Assembly: GCA_910589145.1 (NCBI GenBank)
Contig: CAJUSD010000035.1
Span: 1-35,430, forward strand
Direction: 5' to 3'
Source: an uncultured Oscillospiraceae bacterium
GTDB lineage: Bacteria > Bacillota > Clostridia > Oscillospirales > Ruminococcaceae
Length of the DNA: 35,430 nt
Positions 1 to 7,050 of the stretch are shown here, piece after piece. The first letter of the stretch is position 1, and the number at the start of each line of letters is the position of its first letter. The position numbers were made by a program, and so were the translations under genes. A model generated the notes under the pieces. That model was not told where the DNA came from. It ran no database searches and saw nothing but the letters and a program-made list of their open reading frames with translations.

Positions 1-352
1 TCTTTGCACTTAACTTGACAATTCGCATCGCAAAAAAGAAAGAAGGAAAGAAAAAAGCTCTTTGCAAAAGGAGTTTCGCGCCTTGCGGGTTCAGTTCAGC
101 AGAGCTACGTTCAGCAGAGCTGAACTGGCGGCCGGCGGCTCTGGGCAGCTCCGCTGCTCAACCCTGGCCCCCCGCCGCTTTCGGGAAAGCGGCCAAAGCT
201 TTTCATACGGGTTTGGTTTGTGACTGATGTTGCTATGTGCCCGCGCCGGAGGTTTTCTGATTCTTTTTTATAATGATTCTGAAAATTGACTTCCATTATT
301 ATCTATGTTACACTGATAACAACCATAACAGTGGAGTGAACGGAGAAAAGGT
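1..352. other. GC-rich intergenic region with hairpins and short repeats
   Basis: No convincing gene is seen here. It holds a perfect 12-bp direct repeat (TTCAGCAGAGCT at 95-106 and 110-121). It also has a 9-bp inverted repeat, CAGTTCAGC at 92-100 against GCTGAACTG at 119-127. A hairpin with loop CTCCG lies around 146-158, and a 9-bp hairpin at 174-193 (GCCGCTTTC / GAAAGCGGC). The composition is much more GC-rich than the lipoprotein gene that follows. The segment could be an intergenic repeat element, a structured RNA, or the 3' region of a gene outside the window. Confidence 0.5.
286..314 (+). promoter_or_regulatory. Sigma-70-type promoter for the lipoprotein operon
   Basis: A -35 box TTGACT (286-291) and a -10 box TACACT (309-314) are separated by 17 bp, about 40 bp ahead of the lipoprotein start at 353. 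It fits as the promoter of the plus-strand run 353-3085. Confidence 0.6.
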
Positions 353-1603
353 ATGGGGAAAAGAACAAAACAAATTGTATCAATGCTTTTTATATCTGTT
401 TTATTCTTGTTGGTTGGATGCAGTAAAGGATATATAGACAGCCGCAGAGAAATAGATCGCATATATAGAGCTGCCGAACGATTTGCAGAAAAAAGGGCAG
501 CGGGCTATATCTTTGAAAAGTATGGAATATCTGCCGTTCCCCAAGGACATTGGGTACAGGCAAATTATGATCTGTATACACCCTATATTAACCCCAATGT
601 AATTGTTTTTATGGTTTATGGGGATAAAAAATTTTGTGTTGGGGTTCATGTGGACGATGAAACGATCCTATGGGATAATTATCAAAAAGAAGAGATTGAG
701 GCAGTCCTTCAGGGGCATCTGATAAATTTATATTCCCTGCCTCAGCCATATACAATAAAAACAGAGTTTCGTCTGGAACATACACCCAATTACAAATCTT
801 TCGTTCCGGCTGAATGGAGGGATAAGGGGTATAGCCATACAAACATGGTTGATTTCTTTTTTAGCGGGCAGCCAGTGGAAGAACTGCTTTCCCAGATTGG
901 TTATTTAGAGTATTTTGTTTCTTATTTGTCCCTTGACCGCCCGTTAGATGAAATTGAATTCAAGGCAAAGGACTGGCCGGTAAGCGAGGGCGGGTATATT
1001 GCGTGGAATTTCCGCCGGTATGCTTCCCCGGAGGCCGAGCTTGTGGATACAGATGTTAATCACCCCAAAATTGCCGGATTCCCGCATTTTAAGGAATGGC
1101 TGCATACTGTCCTCAAACATAAAGGTACTGAGGGGCAGGAAATGGTCAAGGATTACTTTGAGTTTCATACAACAGTGGCTGAAGGCATTACCTTTATTAC
1201 GATACTGCCCCATGAAATGGGGGATATCCTTTATATCAGTGAGGGAAAGGATGCATGGGCAGTTGATCCCGGAAACGGCAATGTACAAACTTACCAGTTA
1301 GTTTCCAGTCTGTTTGAAGTGACTGAAAAAGCTCCTGACAGCTATTATATTGCGGCAATGTCCGTCCCAGCCGCCTTTACAGAGCAATATAAAAATCCTT
1401 TGTATATCCTCAGCAGGAATAAGGAAACCGGAAAAATAATGGCAGAGGCTTATATTTCTTCACAGGAAGAACTGGATAACCTGCCGGAAACAGAACATAA
1501 CAGGAACTATAAATTCTATATTAACGGCATTAAGGGTATGACCAAGGGGTTCCAATATGCAGTAGCAGAGAGGATAGAAGATTCAGGGGAGAAAAAGTTA
1601 TGA
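353..1603 (+). CDS. Lipoprotein of unknown function
   Basis: The 416-residue product starts with basic residues, a hydrophobic segment (about residues 8-21) and the lipobox LLVGC. It should therefore be a lipoprotein anchored to the outer face of the membrane by the Cys at about position 23. I do not recognise a domain in the remaining ~390 residues, which are rich in aromatic and acidic residues and have no further membrane segment. The start is supported by GGAG seven bases upstream of ATG. The stop overlaps the next start (ATGA at 1600-1603), so the two genes are probably translationally coupled. The following genes encode a small anchored protein and a SUKH-family protein, a neighbourhood seen near polymorphic-toxin immunity genes, but no toxin is visible here. 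Confidence 0.75.
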   Translation: MGKRTKQIVSMLFISVLFLLVGCSKGYIDSRREIDRIYRAAERFAEKRAAGYIFEKYGISAVPQGHWVQANYDLYTPYINPNVIVFMVYGDKKFCVGVHVDDETILWDNYQKEEIEAVLQGHLINLYSLPQPYTIKTEFRLEHTPNYKSFVPAEWRDKGYSHTNMVDFFFSGQPVEELLSQIGYLEYFVSYLSLDRPLDEIEFKAKDWPVSEGGYIAWNFRRYASPEAELVDTDVNHPKIAGFPHFKEWLHTVLKHKGTEGQEMVKDYFEFHTTVAEGITFITILPHEMGDILYISEGKDAWAVDPGNGNVQTYQLVSSLFEVTEKAPDSYYIAAMSVPAAFTEQYKNPLYILSRNKETGKIMAEAYISSQEELDNLPETEHNRNYKFYINGIKGMTKGFQYAVAERIEDSGEKKL

Positions 1604-1950
1604 ACCGGAAACGGATTACACATATCATTTTTTTGCTGGCGGTGGCTTTGACTTTTGTATGCCTGTATCGAAGCTGTTACCCATTCTTTGGTTATGCAGA
1701 GGAAGAGGTTTATACGTCGCCAGAGGGGACAAATACAATTATTGTCAAGTATGACCTTGTCTGCCGCCCTGATGTTTTTAAAAAAGGACTTTTATGGGAT
1801 AAAAAGATATGGGATTATCCTAGCAGCGGCTTTATGGAAACCATCCATTTTGGCGTAGAGTGGCTGTCGGAAAACCAAATCCTGCTTACCTACGATGATG
1901 TAACGCATGACGAATATGACGAGAAATATGTCATTGACATACCGGGATAA
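1600..1950 (+). CDS. Small membrane-anchored protein, possibly DUF5412-like
   Basis: A 116-residue protein with an N-terminal hydrophobic segment (about residues 8-23) that may act as a signal anchor. The extracytoplasmic part carries a segment of the type SPEGTNTIIVKYD and, later, ENQILLTYDD. This pattern resembles small Firmicutes DUF5412-type proteins, but I make that link by eye only. The ATG overlaps the stop of the upstream lipoprotein by four bases. The function is unknown. Co-translation with the lipoprotein suggests that the two act together at the cell surface. Confidence 0.6.
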   Translation: MNRKRITHIIFLLAVALTFVCLYRSCYPFFGYAEEEVYTSPEGTNTIIVKYDLVCRPDVFKKGLLWDKKIWDYPSSGFMETIHFGVEWLSENQILLTYDDVTHDEYDEKYVIDIPG

Positions 1951-1977
1951 TCCCAAAAAATACTGGAGGTATAAATT

Positions 1978-2529
1978 TTGGATACAGCCGCATTTATGAA
2001 GGATTTTTTTGAACGGTATTATAGGAAGCTGTCAAAGGAATACAGGGGTGCGCCAGAGCTTCCAGATGTTCCAAAAGAAATGTGGACGGATGGGGCAGAC
2101 CCCAAATCCGAATGGAAACCGTGGAAACTCATCCCTGCAACAATCAGTGACCAGGAAATAGAGGAACTTGAAAGGGACTTGGGGGTAAAACTTCCTGACA
2201 TAATGAAAATTTTTTTAACAACGTATTTCCATCTGTTTGACGATCCGGTTGGCAGGAACTCAAGCAGGGATCACTTTGAAGGGATAAAAAGCGCATGGAA
2301 CCCGCTGCTTATAAAAGCGGGGTATCTGCCGATTGCCTGGGATGAAGACTGTTATATCCGCTGTTTTGATTTGGCAAATATGCCTGATGAAGATCATTGT
2401 GAGATCTGTCAGATTGACCATGAAGCACTATTTGGCTTTGAAGAGGGACCAGAGGTTAGCCGGGAGAAAATTGAGAAGGAAATGAAAGTCATAGCAAATA
2501 ATTTTATAGAATATCTGGAAAAAATATGA
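1978..2529 (+). CDS. SMI1/KNR4 (SUKH) family protein
   Basis: A 183-residue cytoplasmic protein with a SUKH-type core: the ISDQEIEELERDLGVKLP motif around residues 57-75, then an aromatic/acidic stretch and a WDEDCYIRCFDL segment. The start is TTG at 1978, preceded by CTGGAGGT at suitable spacing. SUKH proteins are commonly immunity proteins against contact-dependent or polymorphic toxins, and some have other protein-binding roles. The gene lies 27 bp after the small anchored protein and is probably in the same operon. With no toxin in view, an orphan-immunity role is an inference. Confidence 0.75.
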   Translation: MDTAAFMKDFFERYYRKLSKEYRGAPELPDVPKEMWTDGADPKSEWKPWKLIPATISDQEIEELERDLGVKLPDIMKIFLTTYFHLFDDPVGRNSSRDHFEGIKSAWNPLLIKAGYLPIAWDEDCYIRCFDLANMPDEDHCEICQIDHEALFGFEEGPEVSREKIEKEMKVIANNFIEYLEKI

Positions 2530-2581
2530 TAGGAAAGGCAATAGGGTTAAAAAATTTCCCAGAAAATAAAGGAGGAAAATA

Positions 2582-3085
2582 ATGTATCGAGAAATGCGCC
2601 GTAAAAAACAAATTCTGTCAAATAAGGAGACGATTTCTGTCCTAGAAAAATGTACATCAGGGGTTCTTGCAGTATTAGGTGACGATGGATATCCATATAC
2701 TGTCCCCCTAAGCTATGTGTATGAAGGGAAAACCAATAAAATCTACTTCCACAGCGCCAAGACAGGACATAAAATTGACGCCATAAGGAAATTGGATAAA
2801 GTTTCTTTCTGTGTCATTGAGCAGGATCAGATTGTTCCAGAAAGGTTTACTACATATTATCGCAGCGTTATTGTATTTGGGAGGATACAGGTAATTGAAA
2901 GCGGGGAGGAATGGCAGGACGCGATTCATAAGCTGATCTCCAGATATTCCCCTAATGAAAGCAGCGAGAATATACAGAAGGAAATTAAAACTGCATCTCA
3001 GTTTTGTATTTTGGAGATGTCTATAGAACATATGACCGGAAAAGAAGCAATAGAGCTTGTAAGAGAGAAACAGGAAAAGAGCTAA
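2582..3085 (+). CDS. NimA-like pyridoxamine 5'-phosphate oxidase family flavoprotein
   Basis: A 167-residue protein of the split-barrel FMN-binding fold. Diagnostic features are the N-terminal MRRKKQ and the segment SGVLAVLGDDGYPYTVPLSY. These are followed by IYFHSAKTGHKIDAI, where family members bind FMN, and a later YYRSVIVFGRIQVI strand. Relatives include NimA nitroimidazole reductases and many uncharacterised reductases; the substrate cannot be told from sequence. The start has a strong RBS (AAAGGAGGAAAATA-ATG). It lies 52 bp after the SUKH gene and is the last gene before a terminator hairpin. Confidence 0.85.
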   Translation: MYREMRRKKQILSNKETISVLEKCTSGVLAVLGDDGYPYTVPLSYVYEGKTNKIYFHSAKTGHKIDAIRKLDKVSFCVIEQDQIVPERFTTYYRSVIVFGRIQVIESGEEWQDAIHKLISRYSPNESSENIQKEIKTASQFCILEMSIEHMTGKEAIELVREKQEKS

Positions 3086-3128
3086 AATGCCTGCATATCT
3101 GATACCAAAACATGTTTAAAAGATAAAG

Positions 3129-3165
3129 CCCGCTCGCCCTATTAACAGGTTGAGCGGGTTTTTAT
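3129..3165 (+). terminator. Rho-independent terminator between convergent genes
   Basis: CCCGCTC (3129-3135) pairs with GAGCGGG (3152-3158), followed by TTTTTATTT on the plus strand. It closes the plus-strand run. On the minus strand the same stem, followed by CTTTATCTTTT, could terminate the MerR-like frame, whose stop codon lies at the edge of the T tract. Confidence 0.85.
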
Positions 3166-3428
3166 TTCTCTGGCTGTGACAGGATAAGTTTTATTTCGGG
3201 GATCGTTTTTCCCTGCTGCCGAAATTCCTTGATCCGCTGAATCTGTATAATTGTTTCCTGACGCTTGTACCGTCTTGTCAGGTTTTCGCCAGCCTGATCA
3301 AATTGCAGCATGCCCTCCTCGGTATAAAATTTTAATGTACTGTACCGAACACCTGTCAGCCTGACAAGTTCGCCGATAGTGACATAATCAGCTGATTGGA
3401 TTACTTCTAAACTTCTTTGTCTGGATAT
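3162..3428 (-). CDS. MerR-type HTH protein without a standard start codon
   Basis: The minus strand is open from just after the stop of the GPP34-like gene to a TAA at 3162-3164. The frame encodes a MerR-like winged helix: YVTIGELVRLTGVRYSTLKF, then YTEEGML, LTRRYKRQET and IKEFRQQGKTIPEI. This is the normal order of HTH, wing and following helix in MerR DNA-binding domains. No ATG, GTG or TTG lies ahead of the HTH in frame. The best initiation site is ATA at 3426-3428, six bases after an AAGGGGGG ribosome-binding site, giving an 88-residue protein. Alternatives are readthrough of the in-frame TAA of the upstream gene, or a start codon lost by G-to-A change. The domain call is firm; the mode of expression is not. 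Confidence 0.6.
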   Translation of the reverse strand: MSRQRSLEVIQSADYVTIGELVRLTGVRYSTLKFYTEEGMLQFDQAGENLTRRYKRQETIIQIQRIKEFRQQGKTIPEIKLILSQPEK

Positions 3429-3440
3429 GTCTGTCCCCCC

Positions 3441-4103
3441 TTATACAGATGCAGAACTAGCAGATGCGGCGGCTACAGCTAAAATACTTTCAATATGCGC
3501 TACCATATCCTTTACTAACTTCCCGTTTGGTGAGCTGACAATTTCATGTAGTTTTTTCTTGATTTCCCTCTGCTCAAACTGGGAAAAGTATGGCTTTAGG
3601 CATTTGCCTTTTTCCAGCAGTATAACAAGGACAGCAGTATCTTCTGTAATTTCCCCATCCTCAAGAAGTTCTGCCCTCAGTAATTCTACTACGGAGCGGA
3701 TGGCCTCTGTACTTGGGATATAACATTTTTTATTTCCGGTCAGCCCGGCTTTCTTTTCCTCAGCCAGCCCCAAACCAACAAGGGAACCGCCTACAGCTTC
3801 CATGAGTTCACGAAAGCGCTTGTTTGTAAGTGATATATGATACGCCTCAGCTATCTTATTCATTTTTACAGGTCTTTTCTGCTCGATAAAGTCATAAAGG
3901 GATTTTAAATATTGCCGGTCTGCTGGAAGTGTGCTGATGATATCTACCTTATTTGCATTGACCGATATGCACCCCTCAAGCTGCAGCTCCAATATGCCAG
4001 CAGCTAAAAAGCATACCATTTTTTCTACGTTAAAATTGGATATTTTCCCCTTTGCATTTACAGAACAGACCATATACTTTTGAATAACAGACATTTCCTT
4101 CAT
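3441..4103 (-). CDS. GPP34-like (Golgi phosphoprotein 3 family) protein
   Basis: A 220-residue cytoplasmic protein. Its pattern matches bacterial GPP34 proteins: an early helix with CSVNAKGKISN, then LAAGILELQLEGCISVNANK, a central helical region with LGLAEEKK, and a C-terminal LEKGKCLKPYFSQFEQREIK helix. Eukaryotic GPP34 binds phosphatidylinositol 4-phosphate; the bacterial role is largely unknown. The start has AGGAGG five bases upstream, and the gene is driven by a near-consensus promoter carrying tandem heptamers. The C-terminus is Ala/Ser-rich. The MerR-type frame follows in the same reading frame after the TAA stop, suggesting co-transcription and perhaps autoregulation. Confidence 0.6.
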   Translation of the reverse strand: MKEMSVIQKYMVCSVNAKGKISNFNVEKMVCFLAAGILELQLEGCISVNANKVDIISTLPADRQYLKSLYDFIEQKRPVKMNKIAEAYHISLTNKRFRELMEAVGGSLVGLGLAEEKKAGLTGNKKCYIPSTEAIRSVVELLRAELLEDGEITEDTAVLVILLEKGKCLKPYFSQFEQREIKKKLHEIVSSPNGKLVKDMVAHIESILAVAAASASSASV

Positions 4104-4150
4104 GGTAATCCTCCTAAAGTAATTTATTGTAGGAAAGGAATTTATAAATT

Positions 4151-4171
4151 TACTTACTACTTACTACTTAC
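4151..4171 (-). repeat. Three tandem 7-bp repeats downstream of the -10 box (candidate operator)
   Basis: On the minus strand GTAAGTA is repeated three times without interruption, between the -10 box of the GPP34 promoter and its ribosome-binding site. A bound protein would cover the transcription start. The MerR-type protein encoded downstream is one candidate binder, although MerR proteins usually prefer dyads within the promoter spacer. Confidence 0.6.
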
Positions 4172-4177
4172 GATTTA

Positions 4178-4205
4178 ATTATATCATGGTACGAGTGATT
4201 GTCAA
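4178..4205 (-). promoter_or_regulatory. Near-consensus sigma-70 promoter of the GPP34 gene
   Basis: On the minus strand, a perfect TTGACA (4200-4205) and a perfect TATAAT (4178-4183) are separated by 16 bp. Such a strong promoter with a repeat array at the start site suggests tight repression. Confidence 0.8.
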
Positions 4206-4266
4206 TAGGAGAATCCAATTTTTATAGTGGGCGTCTGCATAAAATCCTGCCTAACGGTAGGAAAGA

Positions 4267-4321
4267 AAAAAGTTGAGGAATAAAAGGCTTTTTGGAAAGC
4301 ACATTGATTCCTCAACTTTTT
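4267..4321 (-). terminator. Terminator of the ABC exporter operon
   Basis: A perfect 15-bp inverted repeat (4267-4281 against 4307-4321) with a 25-nt loop reads AAAAAGTTGAGGAAT then ATTCCTCAACTTTTT. On the minus strand it is followed by T-rich sequence, so it terminates the exporter operon. Its symmetry would allow function in both directions. Confidence 0.8.
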
Positions 4322-4359
4322 GTATTTCTCGGAGGTAATATATGAATGGTCCCATACGT

Positions 4360-5190
4360 TTAACCGCCTGCACTGTTGTACTTTTTCAGCCCCAACCGCC
4401 AGAGTATCCAGAAAGCAAAATTGGCGGCAGCCCCCACCAGCATAGAGATTAAAGGATATAAAACAGCTTTGGATGATGTATCCTTTCCAAGCAGATACAG
4501 ACATGGATAATAAGCTACAAAGGCATATGGGATAATATAAACAAGCAGCTGAATAAACTTGGGATAGATGGTAACGGGATATTTGAGGGTTTCCCGAAGA
4601 CCGCCGCGGATAAAACCTGTTACTGAGCGGGATTTCCCCCACCAAAATGATAAAGGCGTAGCAATCAGGGAAATGCCGCTCATGACGACGCTTCCCGCCA
4701 GGATACTGAAAAAGAAAAGAATCCAATGGATTATGGTCCAGGAAATACCGGACATCCCCTTTACCATAAACATACACCCCAGCCCTAAGATGAGATGGGA
4801 GATGTAGCCAACCTGAATATCCCGGACAAACATCTGCACAAGAGGCGATACAGGCCGCACAAGGTAAAGGTCGAGACCGCCCCGCAGAACCAGGTCGTCA
4901 ATTTTCCAGAATTCCCGTGTATGGATATTTCCCAGGGCATAGCACACAAGCCCCATAGAATACAGGAAGCAGACATCTAAGGCGTTAAAACCACCAATTC
5001 CGGGGAAATTCATAATCATGGAATAGAGAACCACATAATCCCCCAGATAGCCTATAATCAGGCCAATTCCATGGACAAGGGCAGACCATCCCTTATGGCT
5101 GATATAGCCTCTCCAGCACATGGAAAGGGTCATGCCACAAAGCTGGAAAAACCAGATAATGCTATGAAAGAACCGTTTGCATGGATTCAT
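4360..5190 (-). CDS. ABC-2 family exporter permease
   Basis: A polytopic membrane protein of 276 residues with about six hydrophobic segments, including LVHGIGLIIGYLGDYVVLYS, VCFLYSMGLVCYALGN and IIPYAFVAYYPCLYLLG. The segment DDLVLRGGLDLYLVRPVSPL is characteristic of the ABC-2 subfamily (PF06182) found as pairs of dissimilar permeases with one ATPase. The ATG at 5188-5190 follows AAAGGGGG; a TTG one codon earlier is also possible. It lies about 20 bp after the second permease gene and is the last gene of the operon before a strong terminator. The exported substrate is unknown; relatives are annotated as drug, lipid or peptide exporters. Confidence 0.85.
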   Translation of the reverse strand: MNPCKRFFHSIIWFFQLCGMTLSMCWRGYISHKGWSALVHGIGLIIGYLGDYVVLYSMIMNFPGIGGFNALDVCFLYSMGLVCYALGNIHTREFWKIDDLVLRGGLDLYLVRPVSPLVQMFVRDIQVGYISHLILGLGCMFMVKGMSGISWTIIHWILFFFSILAGSVVMSGISLIATPLSFWWGKSRSVTGFIRGGLRETLKYPVTIYPKFIQLLVYIIPYAFVAYYPCLYLLGKDTSSKAVLYPLISMLVGAAANFAFWILWRLGLKKYNSAGG

Positions 5191-5209
5191 CAAAAAACAT
5201 CCCCCTTTC

Positions 5210-6013
5210 CTAACCGCCTAAAACCACAATCCGTCTTTTTCCCCGCTGCCAAAGCCATTCCTGAATCAGGAACAGCCCTATAATCCAAAATATCTGGGTT
5301 CCAAAGGCGCTTAGAATTTCGGCAGAGCTGGTGCCGCCCAGATAAATCTGCATAGGGATATAGGCGGCAGCCTGGAAAGGAAGGGCGCGGCAAATGGTTT
5401 GAAGCCAGGAAGGAAACAGCCACAAAGGAACTGCTGTCCCAGACAGGGCCGTAAAAAAGGAAACAAACCATCGCAGTGTATTGACCTCGACAAACCAGAA
5501 GGCAAAGGTAGCCATCACAAGCTCAAAAGTAAGATTGATTAAGTATCCCAAACAGAGCGACACGCAAAAGGCCACAAATACGCCGGGGGATGCGGGAAGC
5601 TGTATTCCTCCTACAATCAAAACAGATCCCAAAAAAATCAGGATAGACGGGATAAAGTAATAAAATTTTTCTCCCCAGGAGCGGGCGATGAGGATGCCGC
5701 GGGGAGCAGCCGGCCGGAGCATGTCTGTTGCAATTTCACCGCTGGACATACGCTGTTCCAGCGTCCCTGCAATGCGGTTGGCAGAGGTAAAATTTCCAAC
5801 AATCTGCATAACCAGATAGTAAGTAATCATGGTTTCATAGCTTCGCCCCATAACAGGGGAGAAATCTACACTATGGTATAGGGCATACCAGGCGCATAAT
5901 TGAAGTACAAGCCCAAATACAGAAAATATAATAAAAGAGATATAATCCTTCCAATAGGTCAGGGATTCTTTTAGGGATAAGTACGCCATTAGAAAATAGG
6001 CATACAATTTCAT
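5210..6013 (-). CDS. ABC-2 family exporter permease, second subunit
   Basis: A 267-residue membrane protein, distinct from its neighbour but of the same PF06182 type. Hydrophobic segments include the N-terminal YISFIIFSVFGLVLQLCAWY. A segment TDMLRPAAPRGILIARSWGE corresponds to the VRPVSPL segment of the partner. Its ATG overlaps the stop of the ATPase gene by four bases, so the two are translationally coupled. The two permeases probably form a heterodimeric pore energised by the ATPase at 6010-6960. Confidence 0.85.
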   Translation of the reverse strand: MKLYAYFLMAYLSLKESLTYWKDYISFIIFSVFGLVLQLCAWYALYHSVDFSPVMGRSYETMITYYLVMQIVGNFTSANRIAGTLEQRMSSGEIATDMLRPAAPRGILIARSWGEKFYYFIPSILIFLGSVLIVGGIQLPASPGVFVAFCVSLCLGYLINLTFELVMATFAFWFVEVNTLRWFVSFFTALSGTAVPLWLFPSWLQTICRALPFQAAAYIPMQIYLGGTSSAEILSAFGTQIFWIIGLFLIQEWLWQRGKRRIVVLGG

Positions 6014-6960
6014 TTTTTCTCCCCTCCCTCATATAGATCGCGGACAACCTCTTCAATAGGGGGTTCGGTGATAGAAATATCCCGCACATGGTTCTGAGAA
6101 ATGACCTTCGCTAAAAGTTCCCCTTCCCCCATATGGCGGCTGAAGTTAAAGGAAACATGGCTCCCTTCCCGCCTTACATTGCGCAGGCTGTCCGGGAGAG
6201 ATGGCTCTCCATCAATGTCAATAGATACGGAAGAATCTGCCGGGCACCGGCGGCGCAGTTCTGCCATAGTACCGTCATAAAGCAGATTTCCGTGGTTAAT
6301 TACCATAACCCGTGAGCAAAGGCGTTCAATATCTTCCAGGTCGTGGGTAGTCAGCAAAATGGTTATGCCGTCGCGGCGGTTAATTTCCCCCAGCAGTTCC
6401 CGAATACGTTCCTTAACCAAAACGTCCATTCCAACAGTGGGCTCGTCCAAATACAGATAGGAAGGATTATGGAGCAGCGCAGCCGCCAATTCTCCGCGCA
6501 TCCTTTGGCCAAGGGATAGTTGGCGGACCGGCTGCTGCCAAAATTCGTCCAGCTCCAGTACCTCCCGAAGGGTAGACAGCCGAGCCTTATACTGCTTGTC
6601 AGGGATTTCATAGAGATGTTTTAAAAGACGGTAAGTATCGTCCAGGCGGAGATGCCACCAGAGCTGGGAGCGCTGGCCAAACAGAACGCCCATATTCCGA
6701 CAGTTCTGCTTCCGCTGGTGAAAAGGGTCAAGCCCGTCAATACGGACGGTGCCGCCGTCAGGCAAAAGGATGCCGGTAAGCATTTTAATCGTAGTAGACT
6801 TGCCAGCTCCGTTCGGGCCAATATAACCTACCAACTCGCCAGGGTGGATTGTAAAGCTAATATCGGATACTGCATGTTTTTTCTGTTTCCCACGGCTGAA
6901 AATGCCTTCCTTGGCACCTTTGACGAGGTAATCTTTTCTAAGGCTTTCAACTTCAATCAT
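6010..6960 (-). CDS. ABC transporter ATP-binding protein of the exporter
   Basis: A 316-residue ATPase with Walker A GPNGAGKST (about residues 48-56), the Q-loop region LFGQRSQLWW, an ABC signature variant LSLGQRMRGE, Walker B YLYLDEP followed by TVGMD, and the switch His in LLTTHD. A C-terminal extension of ~80 residues is typical of DrrA/NatA-like exporter ATPases. I chose the ATG at 6958-6960 because GGAGGG sits seven bases upstream; the frame stays open for 20 codons further upstream with no RBS. It is the first gene of the operon with the two permeases. Confidence 0.9.
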   Translation of the reverse strand: MIEVESLRKDYLVKGAKEGIFSRGKQKKHAVSDISFTIHPGELVGYIGPNGAGKSTTIKMLTGILLPDGGTVRIDGLDPFHQRKQNCRNMGVLFGQRSQLWWHLRLDDTYRLLKHLYEIPDKQYKARLSTLREVLELDEFWQQPVRQLSLGQRMRGELAAALLHNPSYLYLDEPTVGMDVLVKERIRELLGEINRRDGITILLTTHDLEDIERLCSRVMVINHGNLLYDGTMAELRRRCPADSSVSIDIDGEPSLPDSLRNVRREGSHVSFNFSRHMGEGELLAKVISQNHVRDISITEPPIEEVVRDLYEGGEKK

Positions 6961-7003
6961 AATTACCCTCCAGGTTTGATTTTTGGTTACAGGGGTGGAG
7001 CTT

Positions 7004-7040
7004 AAAAGGCCGCCGCCCATATTGGGGAGCTGCCTTTTTT
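7004..7040 (-). terminator. Hairpin downstream of the Rpn-like gene
   Basis: An imperfect stem has AAAAGGC at 7004-7010 and GCCTTTT at 7032-7038 at its base, and inner pairing of CCC with GGG. On the minus strand it ends in GCCTTTTAAG, just after the Rpn-like gene, and could separate it from the ABC operon. The plus-strand copy has a better T6 tail, so function in both directions is possible. Confidence 0.4.
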
Positions 7041-7050
7041 GCTATACTTT

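Noticed and set aside
15..227. A 70-codon plus-strand frame at the left end
   Set aside because: It is made of the hairpin region, starts without an RBS and has a composition unlike a protein.
4151..4171. The TACTTAC repeats as a CRISPR-like or microsatellite array
   Set aside because: Only three 7-bp units without spacers; their place over a transcription start suggests an operator.
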